Below are positions 45,854 through 55,419 of a stretch of DNA of 64,000 nt, piece after piece. Position 1 is the first letter of the stretch, and every line of letters begins with the position of its first letter. The stretch is from Pseudoscardovia suis. GTDB lineage: Bacteria; Actinomycetota; Actinomycetes; Actinomycetales; Bifidobacteriaceae. The notes beneath the pieces were generated by a model, which had not been told where the DNA came from, did not search any database, and saw only the letters and a program-made list of their open reading frames with translations. The DNA lies in contig NZ_PGFC01000006.1 in NCBI RefSeq assembly GCF_002797875.1, positions 1-64,000 on the forward strand. Direction: 5' to 3'. Made by a program: the position numbers and the translations under genes.

Positions 45854-46630
45854 ATGGTGGGCATGACTTCCCCCATCCTTGATGCGCTGAAGGCGTTGGA
45901 ACCCCAGGCTCCCGACACACCGCTGCGCGATTCCCTGCTGCTGGGATTCGACACCGAGACCACCGGCCTTGCAGCGGGTCGAGATGCCATCGTTTCAGCT
46001 TCGTTGGTGCTTCGCGATCCATCGGCGGGGATCGACGGCGATGTGCATGACGAATGGCTGATCAACCCGCACCGTCCCATCAGCGCGGGCGCGAGCGCCG
46101 TCAATGGCTTCACGAATGAATTCGTGGCGGAGCATGGCGCCGAGCCCGCCCCCGCGCTTGACAGCATCGCCGCGATCATTGCGGCGGCGCAATGCCTGCG
46201 CATTCCGCTGGTGGCATACAATGCGCCGTTCGATGTGGATATGCTGGGCGGGGACCTCATCCGGTGGAATCTCCAGTCCATCGACCAGCGCATAACGGTG
46301 GAAGGCGATTCCCCGCAACTGCTGGTCGTCGACCCTTTGGTGATCGACCGCCAGGTATCGCATCGCCCCGGTCGCAGGACCCTCACCCTCACCAGCGAAT
46401 ATTACGGCGTGTATCCGCATGGGTCGTTCCACGACGCGACGACGGACACCGTTGCCGTCCTTGATCTGATCAGCCCCATGGCCACGCTGTATCCGCAGGT
46501 AGGCGCGCTGACGCTGGACGAACTCATGCCATGGCAGCACAAGGCGTTCGACTCATGGCTGCAGGGCTACAATTCCTGGGCGGAGGAACATGGACGCCGT
46601 CCGCGCCACGACACATGGTTCGCCGCCTAG
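45854..46630 (+). CDS. DnaQ-like 3'-5' exonuclease
   Basis: A 258-residue RNase T/DnaQ-type nuclease. ExoI motif: LLGFDTETTGLAAGRDAIVS. ExoII: VAYNAPFDVDMLGG. The ExoIII part is HDATTDTVAVLDL. All four acidic residues are present. It is a stand-alone exonuclease such as used for proofreading or repair. The first ATG is 45854; a second at 45863 is as plausible. It follows ispH by 58 bases. Confidence 0.85.
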   Translation: MVGMTSPILDALKALEPQAPDTPLRDSLLLGFDTETTGLAAGRDAIVSASLVLRDPSAGIDGDVHDEWLINPHRPISAGASAVNGFTNEFVAEHGAEPAPALDSIAAIIAAAQCLRIPLVAYNAPFDVDMLGGDLIRWNLQSIDQRITVEGDSPQLLVVDPLVIDRQVSHRPGRRTLTLTSEYYGVYPHGSFHDATTDTVAVLDLISPMATLYPQVGALTLDELMPWQHKAFDSWLQGYNSWAEEHGRRPRHDTWFAA

Positions 46631-46725
46631 CGCAACATCCGCACCCGGCTTGCGCATGCCGCGCGGAATGACAACACTTTGATTAGAGACATTGGAACCA
46701 CGACACGATTGATCGGAGTCACAGC

Positions 46726-47922
46726 ATGATCGACATCACGAAAACCTCCTATGCCCAGATGGAGGATGAGGCGCGCAAGGCCGGCGTCAACCTGCCCATC
46801 GAGCAAACGGAAGTGTGGGCGCGCTATCAAGAGACGATCGACGGAAGAATGCCCATCGGCGCATTCATCATCCGCCGCGATGGCGAACCCATCGCGTTCA
46901 TTTCGCTCATGGACTTCGCCACGCATGGCTTCCACTTCGCGCGTTCCGCACACGGCCCCGCGTATGTGACGCCTCCCAGCGAAAGCGAAGAGACGGAGGT
47001 CATCGCCGCATTGGCGGATTACGTGCATCACAACTTCCGTGCGGCGAAATTCCTGCGCTGTGCCATCGCCCATGAGATCCCCCAGGCGAACGTCGTGCTG
47101 TCCACCGTTCCTTATGATTCGACGGTGGTGATTGACATCACTGGCGGCGATGATGCGATCTTGAGCCGCATGAAGCGCCGCGGCAGGCGCGACGTGCGCA
47201 AGTCGCTGCGTGAATGCCCCGCCACGTGCCTGGACGAGACGGAATCCGCCATGAAATCGTTCGCCGAATACTACGACGTGATGCGCGAGACCGGGGAACG
47301 TGACGGTTTCAATCCTGCGCCGATGAGCGATTACGAAGACATGATTCGCATCCTCGGACCGGAGCATTGCCGTGTGTTCGCCGCGCGTCTGGGCGAGAAG
47401 GTGGAGGCCTGGTCGATCGTGACCGCCAACGGCGACACCTGCGTGCGTTATTACGGTGCCATGCGCAATGGCGCGATGCGTATGCATGTAACCGACAAAC
47501 TGCTGTATTCCGAGGCATGTGAGCTGGGCCGCCAAGGATTCGCCAAGTATGACCTGATGGGCATCGGCTCCGATTTCGCCCCCAGCCTGCTGGGCTTGAA
47601 TGAATTCAAGACGAAGTTCACCGAAGAAATCACCCATGTCGCCCCCGAACGCGATGTGCCGCTGCACAAGGGGTATTACGCGTTACTTCGTCTCGCCAAG
47701 AGGATCAAGGGCAGCAAAACCGAGAAGGAAGCCTTGAAGAAGAACGAGGCGAAGGCCGAACGCAACGCCAAGCCGCAAGACAATGCCAAGACCCAAGACA
47801 ATGCCAAGACCCAAGACAATGCCAAGCCGCAAGGCAAGGCAACGCAGCAGGCCAACGCAAACGCCAAACCGCAAGGCACGGCTGATGCCAATACCCACGG
47901 CGAGGAATCCCAGACCAAGTAG
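46726..47922 (+). CDS. FemAB-family peptidoglycan aminoacyltransferase
   Basis: Uses aminoacyl-tRNA to add amino acids of the cross-bridge to the peptidoglycan precursor at the inner face of the membrane. The double GNAT layout is recognisable: QTEVWARYQETIDGRMPIGA, STVPYDSTVVIDITG, MKRRGRRDVRKSLRE and a second half ending YDLMGIGSDFAPSLLGLNEFKTKF. The last 80 residues are a lysine-rich, low-complexity tail with repeats of NAKTQDNAKPQ. It lies 17 bases before murE, which fits a cell-wall operon. Confidence 0.9.
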   Translation: MIDITKTSYAQMEDEARKAGVNLPIEQTEVWARYQETIDGRMPIGAFIIRRDGEPIAFISLMDFATHGFHFARSAHGPAYVTPPSESEETEVIAALADYVHHNFRAAKFLRCAIAHEIPQANVVLSTVPYDSTVVIDITGGDDAILSRMKRRGRRDVRKSLRECPATCLDETESAMKSFAEYYDVMRETGERDGFNPAPMSDYEDMIRILGPEHCRVFAARLGEKVEAWSIVTANGDTCVRYYGAMRNGAMRMHVTDKLLYSEACELGRQGFAKYDLMGIGSDFAPSLLGLNEFKTKFTEEITHVAPERDVPLHKGYYALLRLAKRIKGSKTEKEALKKNEAKAERNAKPQDNAKTQDNAKTQDNAKPQGKATQQANANAKPQGTADANTHGEESQTK

Positions 47923-47939
47923 CAAGCAAGGAGTCTTTC

Positions 47940-49586
47940 ATGAACACCGCACCACATCTGAGTCTGAGGCACGCCATTGAAGTGCTACGTTCCGCGCACC
48001 TGCTGCACGAGGTCATCGTGCCGGACCGCACGGCGGAGCAGACCGAGGACGTCGAAGGCCGAGTGATGGACAGCGCAGACCTGTGGACGTGCGATCCCGC
48101 AGCCGTGCCGGACGTGGAGTTCAGTTCCATCACATATGATTCGCGCCGCATTACGCGCGACGGCCTGCTGTTTTGCAAAGGTGGGTTCCGCCCCGAGTAC
48201 CTCGCGGGCGCCGACGAGGCGGGGCTCGCCGCCTACGTGTCTACCACGCCATACACCACGCGCACACAGGCGATCGGTCTGATCGTCTCGGATGACAAGG
48301 AGGCGATGGCTCTTCTGGCGGCGGAATATTACGGGCGCCCGCAAGATGCCCTCACCGTCATTGGCATCACCGGTACGAAAGGCAAGACGACGACCGCTTA
48401 CTTCACGCAGGCGATCCTCAATGCCGCCACCGGTACGAAATGCGCACTGTTCTCGTCCGTTGACAATTGCACGGACGGCCGCACGTATGAGGAATCCGAC
48501 CTGACGACGCCGGAGTCCCTCGATTTGTTCCGCATGATGAGGCAAGCCGTGGACGCCGGCATGGAATACCTCGTCATGGAGGTTTCCAGCCAGGCATACA
48601 AGGTCAAGCGCGTGTTCGGCCTGACCTTCGACGTGGCGGCGTTCCTTAACATCTCCCCCGATCACGTCAGCCCCATCGAACATCCCACGTTCGAGGACTA
48701 TTTTTGGTGCAAGCGGCAGATCGTGCGCAACGCGAGGCGTCTTGTGCTGGGCGCTGGCATGATCCATGGCGACGTGGTGGCACAGGATGCGGCGGCGTGC
48801 GGGGTACCGTGCACCACGTTCGCAGTCACTGCTGACGCCGACACCGACACCCCCCGCACGCAGCACGCGGATGTGACGCTGGCGTTGACGCACCCGGGCT
48901 TGCCTGAATTCGACTACATCACGACCGGCACTGACAACGCCACGGCTTCCACGCATTTCGACCTGAGCATGCCGGGTGACTTCAACGTGGCAAACGCCGC
49001 TGCCGCCATCGCGATTGTCGAGGCTGCCGGGATTTCGAAGGATTCCCCCGCCCTCAAGGCGATGGAAGACGTGCGCATCTCCGGCCGCATGGAGCTCTTC
49101 CAGGATTCGACGGACCCCAATGTGATCGCGTATGTGGATTACGCGCATAATTTCGCCAGCGTGACCGCGCTTCTCGACTTCATCTATGAGCGTTACGGTT
49201 CGCGCAACCCGCGCATCACGCTTGTCACCGGTTCGGCGGGCAACAAGGCCGCCGACCGCCGTCGCGGCATCATCGCCGCAGCGCAAGACCGCATTGCACG
49301 CCTTGTGCTCACCAGCGAAGACACCGACACCGAACCCATGCGAGCCATCATGGACGACATGGATTCACGGGTGACGAACACCCATCTCATCCACGACGAA
49401 ATCGAGGACCGCACCAGTGCCATTGAGTCCGCCATCGCGGGCGCCCGCGCGGACGCCAAAACGAACGGCAGGCTCAACGTGATTTTGGCGATTGGCAAGG
49501 GCCGTGAGAAGTGGATCAAATACCACAACAAGCACGTGCCTTATGAAAGCGACACCGGCGTCATCGCCCGCGTGTTCGCACAGTGA
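47940..49586 (+). CDS. murE: Mur ligase, MurE type
   Basis: Adds the third-position diamino acid to UDP-MurNAc-Ala-Glu. ATP loop GITGTKGKTTTAYFTQ; DLTTPESLDLFRMM; the carbamylated lysine region HPTFEDYFWCKRQIV; and DYAHNFASVTALLDF in the C-terminal domain. The position that distinguishes DAP enzymes (DNPR) from lysine enzymes reads SEDTDTEP, neither form. The amino acid used (Lys, Orn or other) cannot be assigned. It follows the FemAB gene by 17 bases. The dcw cluster is not in this window, so a second MurE may exist elsewhere. Confidence 0.9.
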   Translation: MNTAPHLSLRHAIEVLRSAHLLHEVIVPDRTAEQTEDVEGRVMDSADLWTCDPAAVPDVEFSSITYDSRRITRDGLLFCKGGFRPEYLAGADEAGLAAYVSTTPYTTRTQAIGLIVSDDKEAMALLAAEYYGRPQDALTVIGITGTKGKTTTAYFTQAILNAATGTKCALFSSVDNCTDGRTYEESDLTTPESLDLFRMMRQAVDAGMEYLVMEVSSQAYKVKRVFGLTFDVAAFLNISPDHVSPIEHPTFEDYFWCKRQIVRNARRLVLGAGMIHGDVVAQDAAACGVPCTTFAVTADADTDTPRTQHADVTLALTHPGLPEFDYITTGTDNATASTHFDLSMPGDFNVANAAAAIAIVEAAGISKDSPALKAMEDVRISGRMELFQDSTDPNVIAYVDYAHNFASVTALLDFIYERYGSRNPRITLVTGSAGNKAADRRRGIIAAAQDRIARLVLTSEDTDTEPMRAIMDDMDSRVTNTHLIHDEIEDRTSAIESAIAGARADAKTNGRLNVILAIGKGREKWIKYHNKHVPYESDTGVIARVFAQ

Positions 49587-49755
49587 CCGACCAAATCGCA
49601 CGCGCACAGCCATGCGAATGATTGAGTGACTGATTTCTGCGCCCCGCACCGCTGTCCGATGCGGGGCGCAGTCATGTCTGTGTGATGCAGGCTCGTGTGA
49701 TGCAGGCTCCCCGTCCGCGATTCCCTGCGCCTCATGCTACGCGGTGCCATCACTC

Positions 49756-52700
49756 CTATGCAGAAGTGCCGTGTTCCGACCTGTGGGATTCCAATCTGTG
49801 GGGTTCCAATCCGCCGGGCTTCGTATGGTCGAGTTTGCTCGACACGACGGCGGTCACGCCATCGGCGCGCATCGTGACGCCATACAGCGCGTCGGCAATG
49901 CTCATCGTGCGCTGCTGGTGCGTGATGATGATGAGCTGCGCGTGAGTCCTCAAATCATCGATGGCATGGAGCAGACGGGTGAGGTTCACGTCATCGAGCG
50001 CCGCCTCCACCTCGTCCATGATGTAGAACGGGCTGGGCCGGGCAGTGAAGATGGCGAACAGCAGCGCAAGCGCCGTCAGCGACCGCTCCCCGCCGGAAAG
50101 CAGCGACAGTTGTTTGACGCGCTTACCCGAGGGGCTCGCCTCCACGATCACGCCCGTCGACAGCATGTCATCGGGGTCTTCCAAACGCAGATGCCCAGTG
50201 CCGCCGGGAAACAGCATGGCGAACACTTTTTCGAACGCGGCGGCGGTATCGGCGAAAGCGGAAGCGAACACATCCGTCATCGTCGTGTCCAAATCCTTGA
50301 TGAGGTGCAGCAGGTCGTCGCGAGACTGGATCACGTCGGCGCGCTGCTCGTTGATGTAGGCGCTGCGAGCCTCGAGCGCATCGTATTCCTCACCGGCAAG
50401 CGGATTCACCTTGCCCAGCGCCTCCAGGTCGCGCTTGGCCTTGGCAAGGCGCTTCTCCTGCTCCTGCCGCACATATGGCACGGTTTTCACCACGGAAAGG
50501 TCAAGCTCGGCCATGGTGGAAAAATCCGGATGCGCCGAGCCATCGCCGGACTCCTCAGCATCGGAAAGTGCCCCCGCGCCGCCGGAATTTTCAGCGCTGC
50601 CAGCATTTTCAGTGCTGTCTTCGCCACCGTCATCGAGCGGTATGGGACGGCCGTCGTCGTCCAGCACGGGCACGGGCACTTGGGGCCCGTAGTCCCTGAT
50701 GACGGACGCCATGTCAAGCCCCAGGTCGTCGGCGATTTTTTGCTCCATCGCACCGTATTCCGAAGCGAGGCGTTCCCGCATGATGTCAAGGTCATGCTCG
50801 GCGTCGCGCAACCGCGACACCTCGGGCTCCAGATTGTTGCGTGTGGCGCGCAGCGCGGCAATCTGGGAATCATGCTTGCTGGACGCGGCCTGCAGTTCGT
50901 CGCGTTCCTTCTGCGCGGCGGCGGCATGGGTGGCGATACGATGCGCCGCCTGCCTAGCGAGCGCCGCGATTCCCCGCGCCTGCTGCGCATTGGCTGCCAG
51001 GCGTTCGTTGCGCTGGGCTATGCGTTCACGTCGGGTGCGCGCTTGGACGGCGCTGTCTCGAAGCATCTGCGCCTGGCGTTGCAGCGACTGGCATTGCCGG
51101 TCGGCTTCGCTCCACGCCATGCGCGCGGCGACCTCCGTGTCACGATGATCGGCGAGCGCCTTCTCGAGCTCGGTTTCCCGCACCGCCAGATCCGAGGCAT
51201 CTGCCGTGTTGTCTTTCGCCGCACCAGTTTCCGACGTATTGTTCGTCACCGCGTGCGCATTGCCGGCTGCTTCGATCACCGCGATATCCGCTTTCAATGC
51301 ATCCAACGTCTGCTGATGCTGCGTGAATTCCTCTGCGAAGCGTTCGATACGCTGGGCAAGGTCGGCGATGCGACGGGCAAGGCTGTCGCGTGAATTGCGC
51401 GCTGCGTCGAGGCTGCGGGCAGCCTCCTGCGCTTTGATGCGACGTTCGGTCGCCGCCGCCTTGGCGGCATCCTCCGCTTGGCGCGCGGCATCGTAGCGTT
51501 CCTGCGCCTGCGCGAGGCGAGCCGACGCCGCGTCGCGTTCGGCGATCAGCTCATCCCTGCGGGCGATCGCCTTGTCCCTGCGGGCGGTGAGCGCCAGGTC
51601 GGAAGGTGCCGAGGAACCAGCGTAGCCACCCACGCGTGTCATCACCCTGCCATCGCGCGTGACGAGACGAATCCACGGATTGCCGTCATTCTGCGCGCCG
51701 GCATCATCGGATGCGGCGTCCGCCGCCTGCACCGCGACCGTCCATGCCGCCATTGCGACGGCTTCGTCCTCGACGAGGAGCGTGCCGCGCAGCAAGTATC
51801 GCACGGACTGCACCACCGCCTGCGCCGTGCGTGCATCCGCGGCATGGGCATTGGGATGCACGGCGGTGAAAGCGGGACGGGTGCCGGCAATGGGCTGCGA
51901 CTGGAACGCCTGCACATCGGCTGCATCGTCGCTCATGGCATGTGATGTCGGGAGATCCGCCGCGCCAGCCACAAGTGCGGCGACCATGCCAAGGCGATTG
52001 CGCCCGCCTTGATCTTGAATGGCCTGCCCCAGCAGCACGGATGCATCATCCATCGTGGGCACAATGCACGACTTAGCAAAATCCCCGACGGCTCGGGCGA
52101 TGGCATCCTCCCAGCCATCGTCGACCACCACAAAGTCTGCCAGCGTCCCCAGCGTCCGCACATCATCACGGGCAGGAGACGCTCCACTGTTGCCAGCGGT
52201 GGCACCCGCACCACCAGTGCCGGCATGGTCCGCTGCACCGCTGTGTGCCAACGCATCCGCCAAAGCGTCCGCCTGTGCCTGCATGCCGATGACATCGCCA
52301 TCCAGCCGGCGTTGCTCCGCCGCCGCGGCATCCCTGGCGGCGCGAGCATCCTGCGCCACCTGACGGGCGCGATCGAGCTGCGCCGCAGTGTCATCCGTCT
52401 GCACGTCGGAGGACTGTTGTTGCAACGCATCCACGCGTTCCTGCGCCTGCTTCAGCTGCGCGGCAAAGCCATTGCGCTGCTGCTCGGCGTCGGCTCCACG
52501 CTGGGCGGATGCCTGGGCAAGGGTCTCTTCACGAGCGGCGCGTTCGCGCAATGCAGCGAGCTGGGCTTCTCGCTGCTGGGCTGCGCGACGCAGCTGCGTG
52601 AGCGTCTGACGCACTTGCGCCAGTTGCTTCTCGGCGTCCGCACGCCGCTCCGTGGCATTTTCCAGTCGGAGCTTGAGCGTCTGCACATCCGCTTCACGCT

Positions 52701-53724
52701 GCGCATGCTGCTCATCAAGCTCACGGGCGCGAGCCTCCAGCAAGTCAGGGTCCTCTCCCCCGGGCTGCTGCACGCGGGATTCGAATCCCGCCGCTCGTTC
52801 CTCAGCCAAACGTTCCAATGAGTCGAAACGATCGCCCAGCTGCGCCAGATCATGCCAGCGCTGCGACAGTTCGCGCAGCTTGGGGCTGGAAGCGCTCGAC
52901 GCCTGCTCCAGCTGCTCGATGCGCACACGCACATCCGACAATTGCTTCTGCTGGGCATCAAGTCGCGCGCGGGCTTCCTCCAGCTTGCCTCTCACATCGG
53001 CGCGCTGGGCGGTGAGCCTTGCGGCATCATCGGCATACAGGCGGCTCTGGGCGTCACGCAACGCCACATGTATCGCATCCGCGCGGCGCGATACGCGCGC
53101 CTGCCTGCGCAGCGGACCCAGCTGGCGGTGGATTTCCTTGGTGAGGTCATCCAGACGGTCAAGGTTGTCCTGTGTGTTGCGCAATTTGCGCAAAGCGCGT
53201 TCCTTGCGTTTGCGATGCTTGAGGATTCCTGCGGCTTCCTCGATGAACGCACGGTTGTCTTCCGGCGTGGCACGCAGAATGGAATCCAGCCGCCCCTGCC
53301 CCACGACGACATGCATGTGCGATCCCAGACCTGTGTCGCTGAGCAGTTCCTGAACGTCAAGCAAACGCACCGGCGAACCGTTTATTGCGTATTCGGAGCC
53401 ACCGTTGCGGTAAATCGTGCGGCTGATGGTGACTTCGGAATACTCGATGCCCAGCGTGCCGTCGGAATTGTCAATCGTGAGGCTCACTTGGGCGCGGCCG
53501 AGCGGCGGACGGGTGCTGGTGCCGGCGAAGATGACGTCCTCCATCGACGTGCCGCGCAGGCTCTTGGCGCCTTGCTCGCCCATGACCCAGGCGAGCGCAT
53601 CCACGATGTTGGATTTGCCTGAGCCGTTGGGCCCCACGATTGCCGTGATGCCCGGTTCGAAGCGAAGCGTGGTGGGGTTCGCGAATGACTTGAACCCGCG
53701 GATGGTCAGTTCCTTGACGTACAT
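49756..53724 (-). CDS. smc: chromosome segregation protein SMC
   Basis: Condensin ATPase of 1322 residues; SMC proteins are usually near 1190. N-terminal head with VGPNGSGKSNIVDALAWVMG and a Q-loop region, two long coiled coils rich in Ala, Gln and Arg (about 165-490 and 690-1040), a hinge (LGTLADFVVVDDGWEDAI to RNRLGMVAALVAG) and a C-terminal head with LSGGERSLTALALLF and YIMDEVEAALDDVN. An acidic insert near residue 1040 and a short charged tail explain part of the extra length. It works with ScpA/ScpB encoded at 21.7-23.4 kb. The ATG giving MYVKELTIRGFKSF is chosen; a GTG three codons earlier is possible. Confidence 0.95.
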   Translation of the reverse strand: MYVKELTIRGFKSFANPTTLRFEPGITAIVGPNGSGKSNIVDALAWVMGEQGAKSLRGTSMEDVIFAGTSTRPPLGRAQVSLTIDNSDGTLGIEYSEVTISRTIYRNGGSEYAINGSPVRLLDVQELLSDTGLGSHMHVVVGQGRLDSILRATPEDNRAFIEEAAGILKHRKRKERALRKLRNTQDNLDRLDDLTKEIHRQLGPLRRQARVSRRADAIHVALRDAQSRLYADDAARLTAQRADVRGKLEEARARLDAQQKQLSDVRVRIEQLEQASSASSPKLRELSQRWHDLAQLGDRFDSLERLAEERAAGFESRVQQPGGEDPDLLEARARELDEQHAQREADVQTLKLRLENATERRADAEKQLAQVRQTLTQLRRAAQQREAQLAALRERAAREETLAQASAQRGADAEQQRNGFAAQLKQAQERVDALQQQSSDVQTDDTAAQLDRARQVAQDARAARDAAAAEQRRLDGDVIGMQAQADALADALAHSGAADHAGTGGAGATAGNSGASPARDDVRTLGTLADFVVVDDGWEDAIARAVGDFAKSCIVPTMDDASVLLGQAIQDQGGRNRLGMVAALVAGAADLPTSHAMSDDAADVQAFQSQPIAGTRPAFTAVHPNAHAADARTAQAVVQSVRYLLRGTLLVEDEAVAMAAWTVAVQAADAASDDAGAQNDGNPWIRLVTRDGRVMTRVGGYAGSSAPSDLALTARRDKAIARRDELIAERDAASARLAQAQERYDAARQAEDAAKAAATERRIKAQEAARSLDAARNSRDSLARRIADLAQRIERFAEEFTQHQQTLDALKADIAVIEAAGNAHAVTNNTSETGAAKDNTADASDLAVRETELEKALADHRDTEVAARMAWSEADRQCQSLQRQAQMLRDSAVQARTRRERIAQRNERLAANAQQARGIAALARQAAHRIATHAAAAQKERDELQAASSKHDSQIAALRATRNNLEPEVSRLRDAEHDLDIMRERLASEYGAMEQKIADDLGLDMASVIRDYGPQVPVPVLDDDGRPIPLDDGGEDSTENAGSAENSGGAGALSDAEESGDGSAHPDFSTMAELDLSVVKTVPYVRQEQEKRLAKAKRDLEALGKVNPLAGEEYDALEARSAYINEQRADVIQSRDDLLHLIKDLDTTMTDVFASAFADTAAAFEKVFAMLFPGGTGHLRLEDPDDMLSTGVIVEASPSGKRVKQLSLLSGGERSLTALALLFAIFTARPSPFYIMDEVEAALDDVNLTRLLHAIDDLRTHAQLIIITHQQRTMSIADALYGVTMRADGVTAVVSSKLDHTKPGGLEPHRLESHRSEHGTSA

Positions 53725-53769
53725 TCTTCCCACTTCTGGGTTTGCTTGCTGGATGTGCTGTCCATGCGC

Positions 53770-55191
53770 CTACTTGACGCGTTCCGACTTGGGCTTGAGC
53801 AGATCCTTGTTCGGCGTCTCCTTGAGCAGGCGGCGGGCGTCGCCAGCCGTCACGAAACTGCCGAAGATGAGCACGCCGCGCCCGTAGCCGACACCCGTTT
53901 CGTCCGCGGCGTCCACCTTGTCGACGGCGGCCTGAATGGCGTCCGGCAGGTCATCGATGCGCGTCACACGGTCGGAGCCAAACACACGGTCGGCGATCTT
54001 CTCGAGGTCCTCGGCCTTCATGACTCGCGGAGCCCAGGAATTCTGGGTGACGATGATCTCCGACAGCACCGGTTCCATGACGCCCAGCACATCCTCGACC
54101 TCCTTGTCGGCCATCATCGAGACAACACCCACCAGCTGCTGGAAGTTGTAGTTTTCTTCGATGGCTGCGCGCAAGGCAGTCACCGCCTGCACGTTATGGC
54201 CGCCGTCGAGGATGATCGTCGGCGATGTGCGGATCGTCTCGATGCGCCCGGGCACCCTCACACCGGAAAGCGCCTTGGCGACAATGTCACCGTTGAGCGC
54301 GCCGGCGACCGGCACAACGACTTCCGCAGCAGCAAGCGCGGCGAGCGCATTGTGTGCCTGGTGCTCGCCGAACATGGCGATCGGCACATCCTCGTACGTG
54401 CCGTTGGGCGTGCGCAGCGTGGCGACCTGACCGCCGACAGCCGGCGTGCGGGAAACGACTTCCATCTCCTCGCCGTCACGGATCACCGCAGCGGCGCCCA
54501 CGTTCTTCGCTTGGTCGAGCAGAATCGGCATGACCTGCTCCTCATGGGGCTGGCGGCCGATGATGGCAGTGCTGCCCTGCTTGATGATTCCCGACTTCTC
54601 GCCTGCGATCTTCTCAACGGTGTCGCCCAGCCATTGCATGTGGTCCATGTCGACCGGACCGATAATGGCGGCGTCGGCGTCCAGCACGTTCGTGGCGTCC
54701 CATCGCCCGCCCATGCCGACCTCGACGATGGCCACGTCCACCGGGGCGTCGGCGAACGCCCAGATCGCCATCGTCGTGAGCACTTCGAAGAAGCTCATGC
54801 GAGGGCCGCCGTGCTTGACACTGTCGGCGTCCACCAATGCGATGAAATCCTTGACTTGGTCATAGATGTCGATGAAATCATCCTCGCTCAGCTGCTGGCC
54901 GTCGATGGCGATGCGTTCGGTGACGGATTCAAGGTGCGGCGACGTGTACAGGCCGGTGCGCAGGCCATAGGCGCGGCACAGCGCCTCCGCCATGCGCGCC
55001 GTGCTGCCTTTGCCGTTCGTGCCGGTGATGTGGATGACGCGGAATGACTGCTCGGGGTGGCCCAGCAGGTCGAGTATCGCGCGCATGCGATCGAGGGAAG
55101 GATCGAAATCATGCTCGGGCGCGCGTTTCATGATGTCGCGATAGACGTCGACGAGTTTCTTATTGCCACGGTTCGGATGCTCGAAAGACAT
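53770..55191 (-). CDS. folC: folylpolyglutamate / dihydrofolate synthase
   Basis: Adds glutamate to folates and, in many bacteria, to dihydropteroate. ATP loop HITGTNGKGSTARMAEAL; GRWDATNVLDADAAIIGPVD; and LDGGHNVQAVTALRAAIE in the C-terminal part. Length 473 is in range. The start is set at the ATG giving MSFEHPNRGN; a GTG 12 bases upstream is also possible since GGAG lies right before it. It follows smc on the minus strand in reading order upstream of it, about 45 bases apart. Confidence 0.92.
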   Translation of the reverse strand: MSFEHPNRGNKKLVDVYRDIMKRAPEHDFDPSLDRMRAILDLLGHPEQSFRVIHITGTNGKGSTARMAEALCRAYGLRTGLYTSPHLESVTERIAIDGQQLSEDDFIDIYDQVKDFIALVDADSVKHGGPRMSFFEVLTTMAIWAFADAPVDVAIVEVGMGGRWDATNVLDADAAIIGPVDMDHMQWLGDTVEKIAGEKSGIIKQGSTAIIGRQPHEEQVMPILLDQAKNVGAAAVIRDGEEMEVVSRTPAVGGQVATLRTPNGTYEDVPIAMFGEHQAHNALAALAAAEVVVPVAGALNGDIVAKALSGVRVPGRIETIRTSPTIILDGGHNVQAVTALRAAIEENYNFQQLVGVVSMMADKEVEDVLGVMEPVLSEIIVTQNSWAPRVMKAEDLEKIADRVFGSDRVTRIDDLPDAIQAAVDKVDAADETGVGYGRGVLIFGSFVTAGDARRLLKETPNKDLLKPKSERVK

Positions 55192-55351
55192 GTAAGGCGT
55201 CACTCTCCTTGATTAGGCATGCGGATGAGGCATGCGCCGCTGCCGCGGTCACAGACCTTTCCATACTAGGCGCTTCGCGCGATTTCCACCCGTTTGTGCG
55301 CCCTGCGCGCAACCATGGATGCGAACATCAACGGATATCATGAGGCACCAG

Positions 55352-55400
55352 AGCCATGCGCACGCGAACAGCCATGCGCACGCGAACAGCCGTGCGCACG
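55352..55400. repeat. 18-bp tandem repeat, about 2.7 copies
   Basis: agccatgcgcacgcgaac occurs twice in full (55352-55369, 55370-55387) and once in part, ending 20 bases before the pepP start. Confidence 0.85.
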
Positions 55401-55419
55401 ATTCAGCGAAAGGACTGAT

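Noticed and set aside
52780-52800. tRNA T-arm-like sequence (gcgggattcgaatcccgc)
   Set aside because: No acceptor stem or anticodon arm around it; it lies inside the smc coding sequence.
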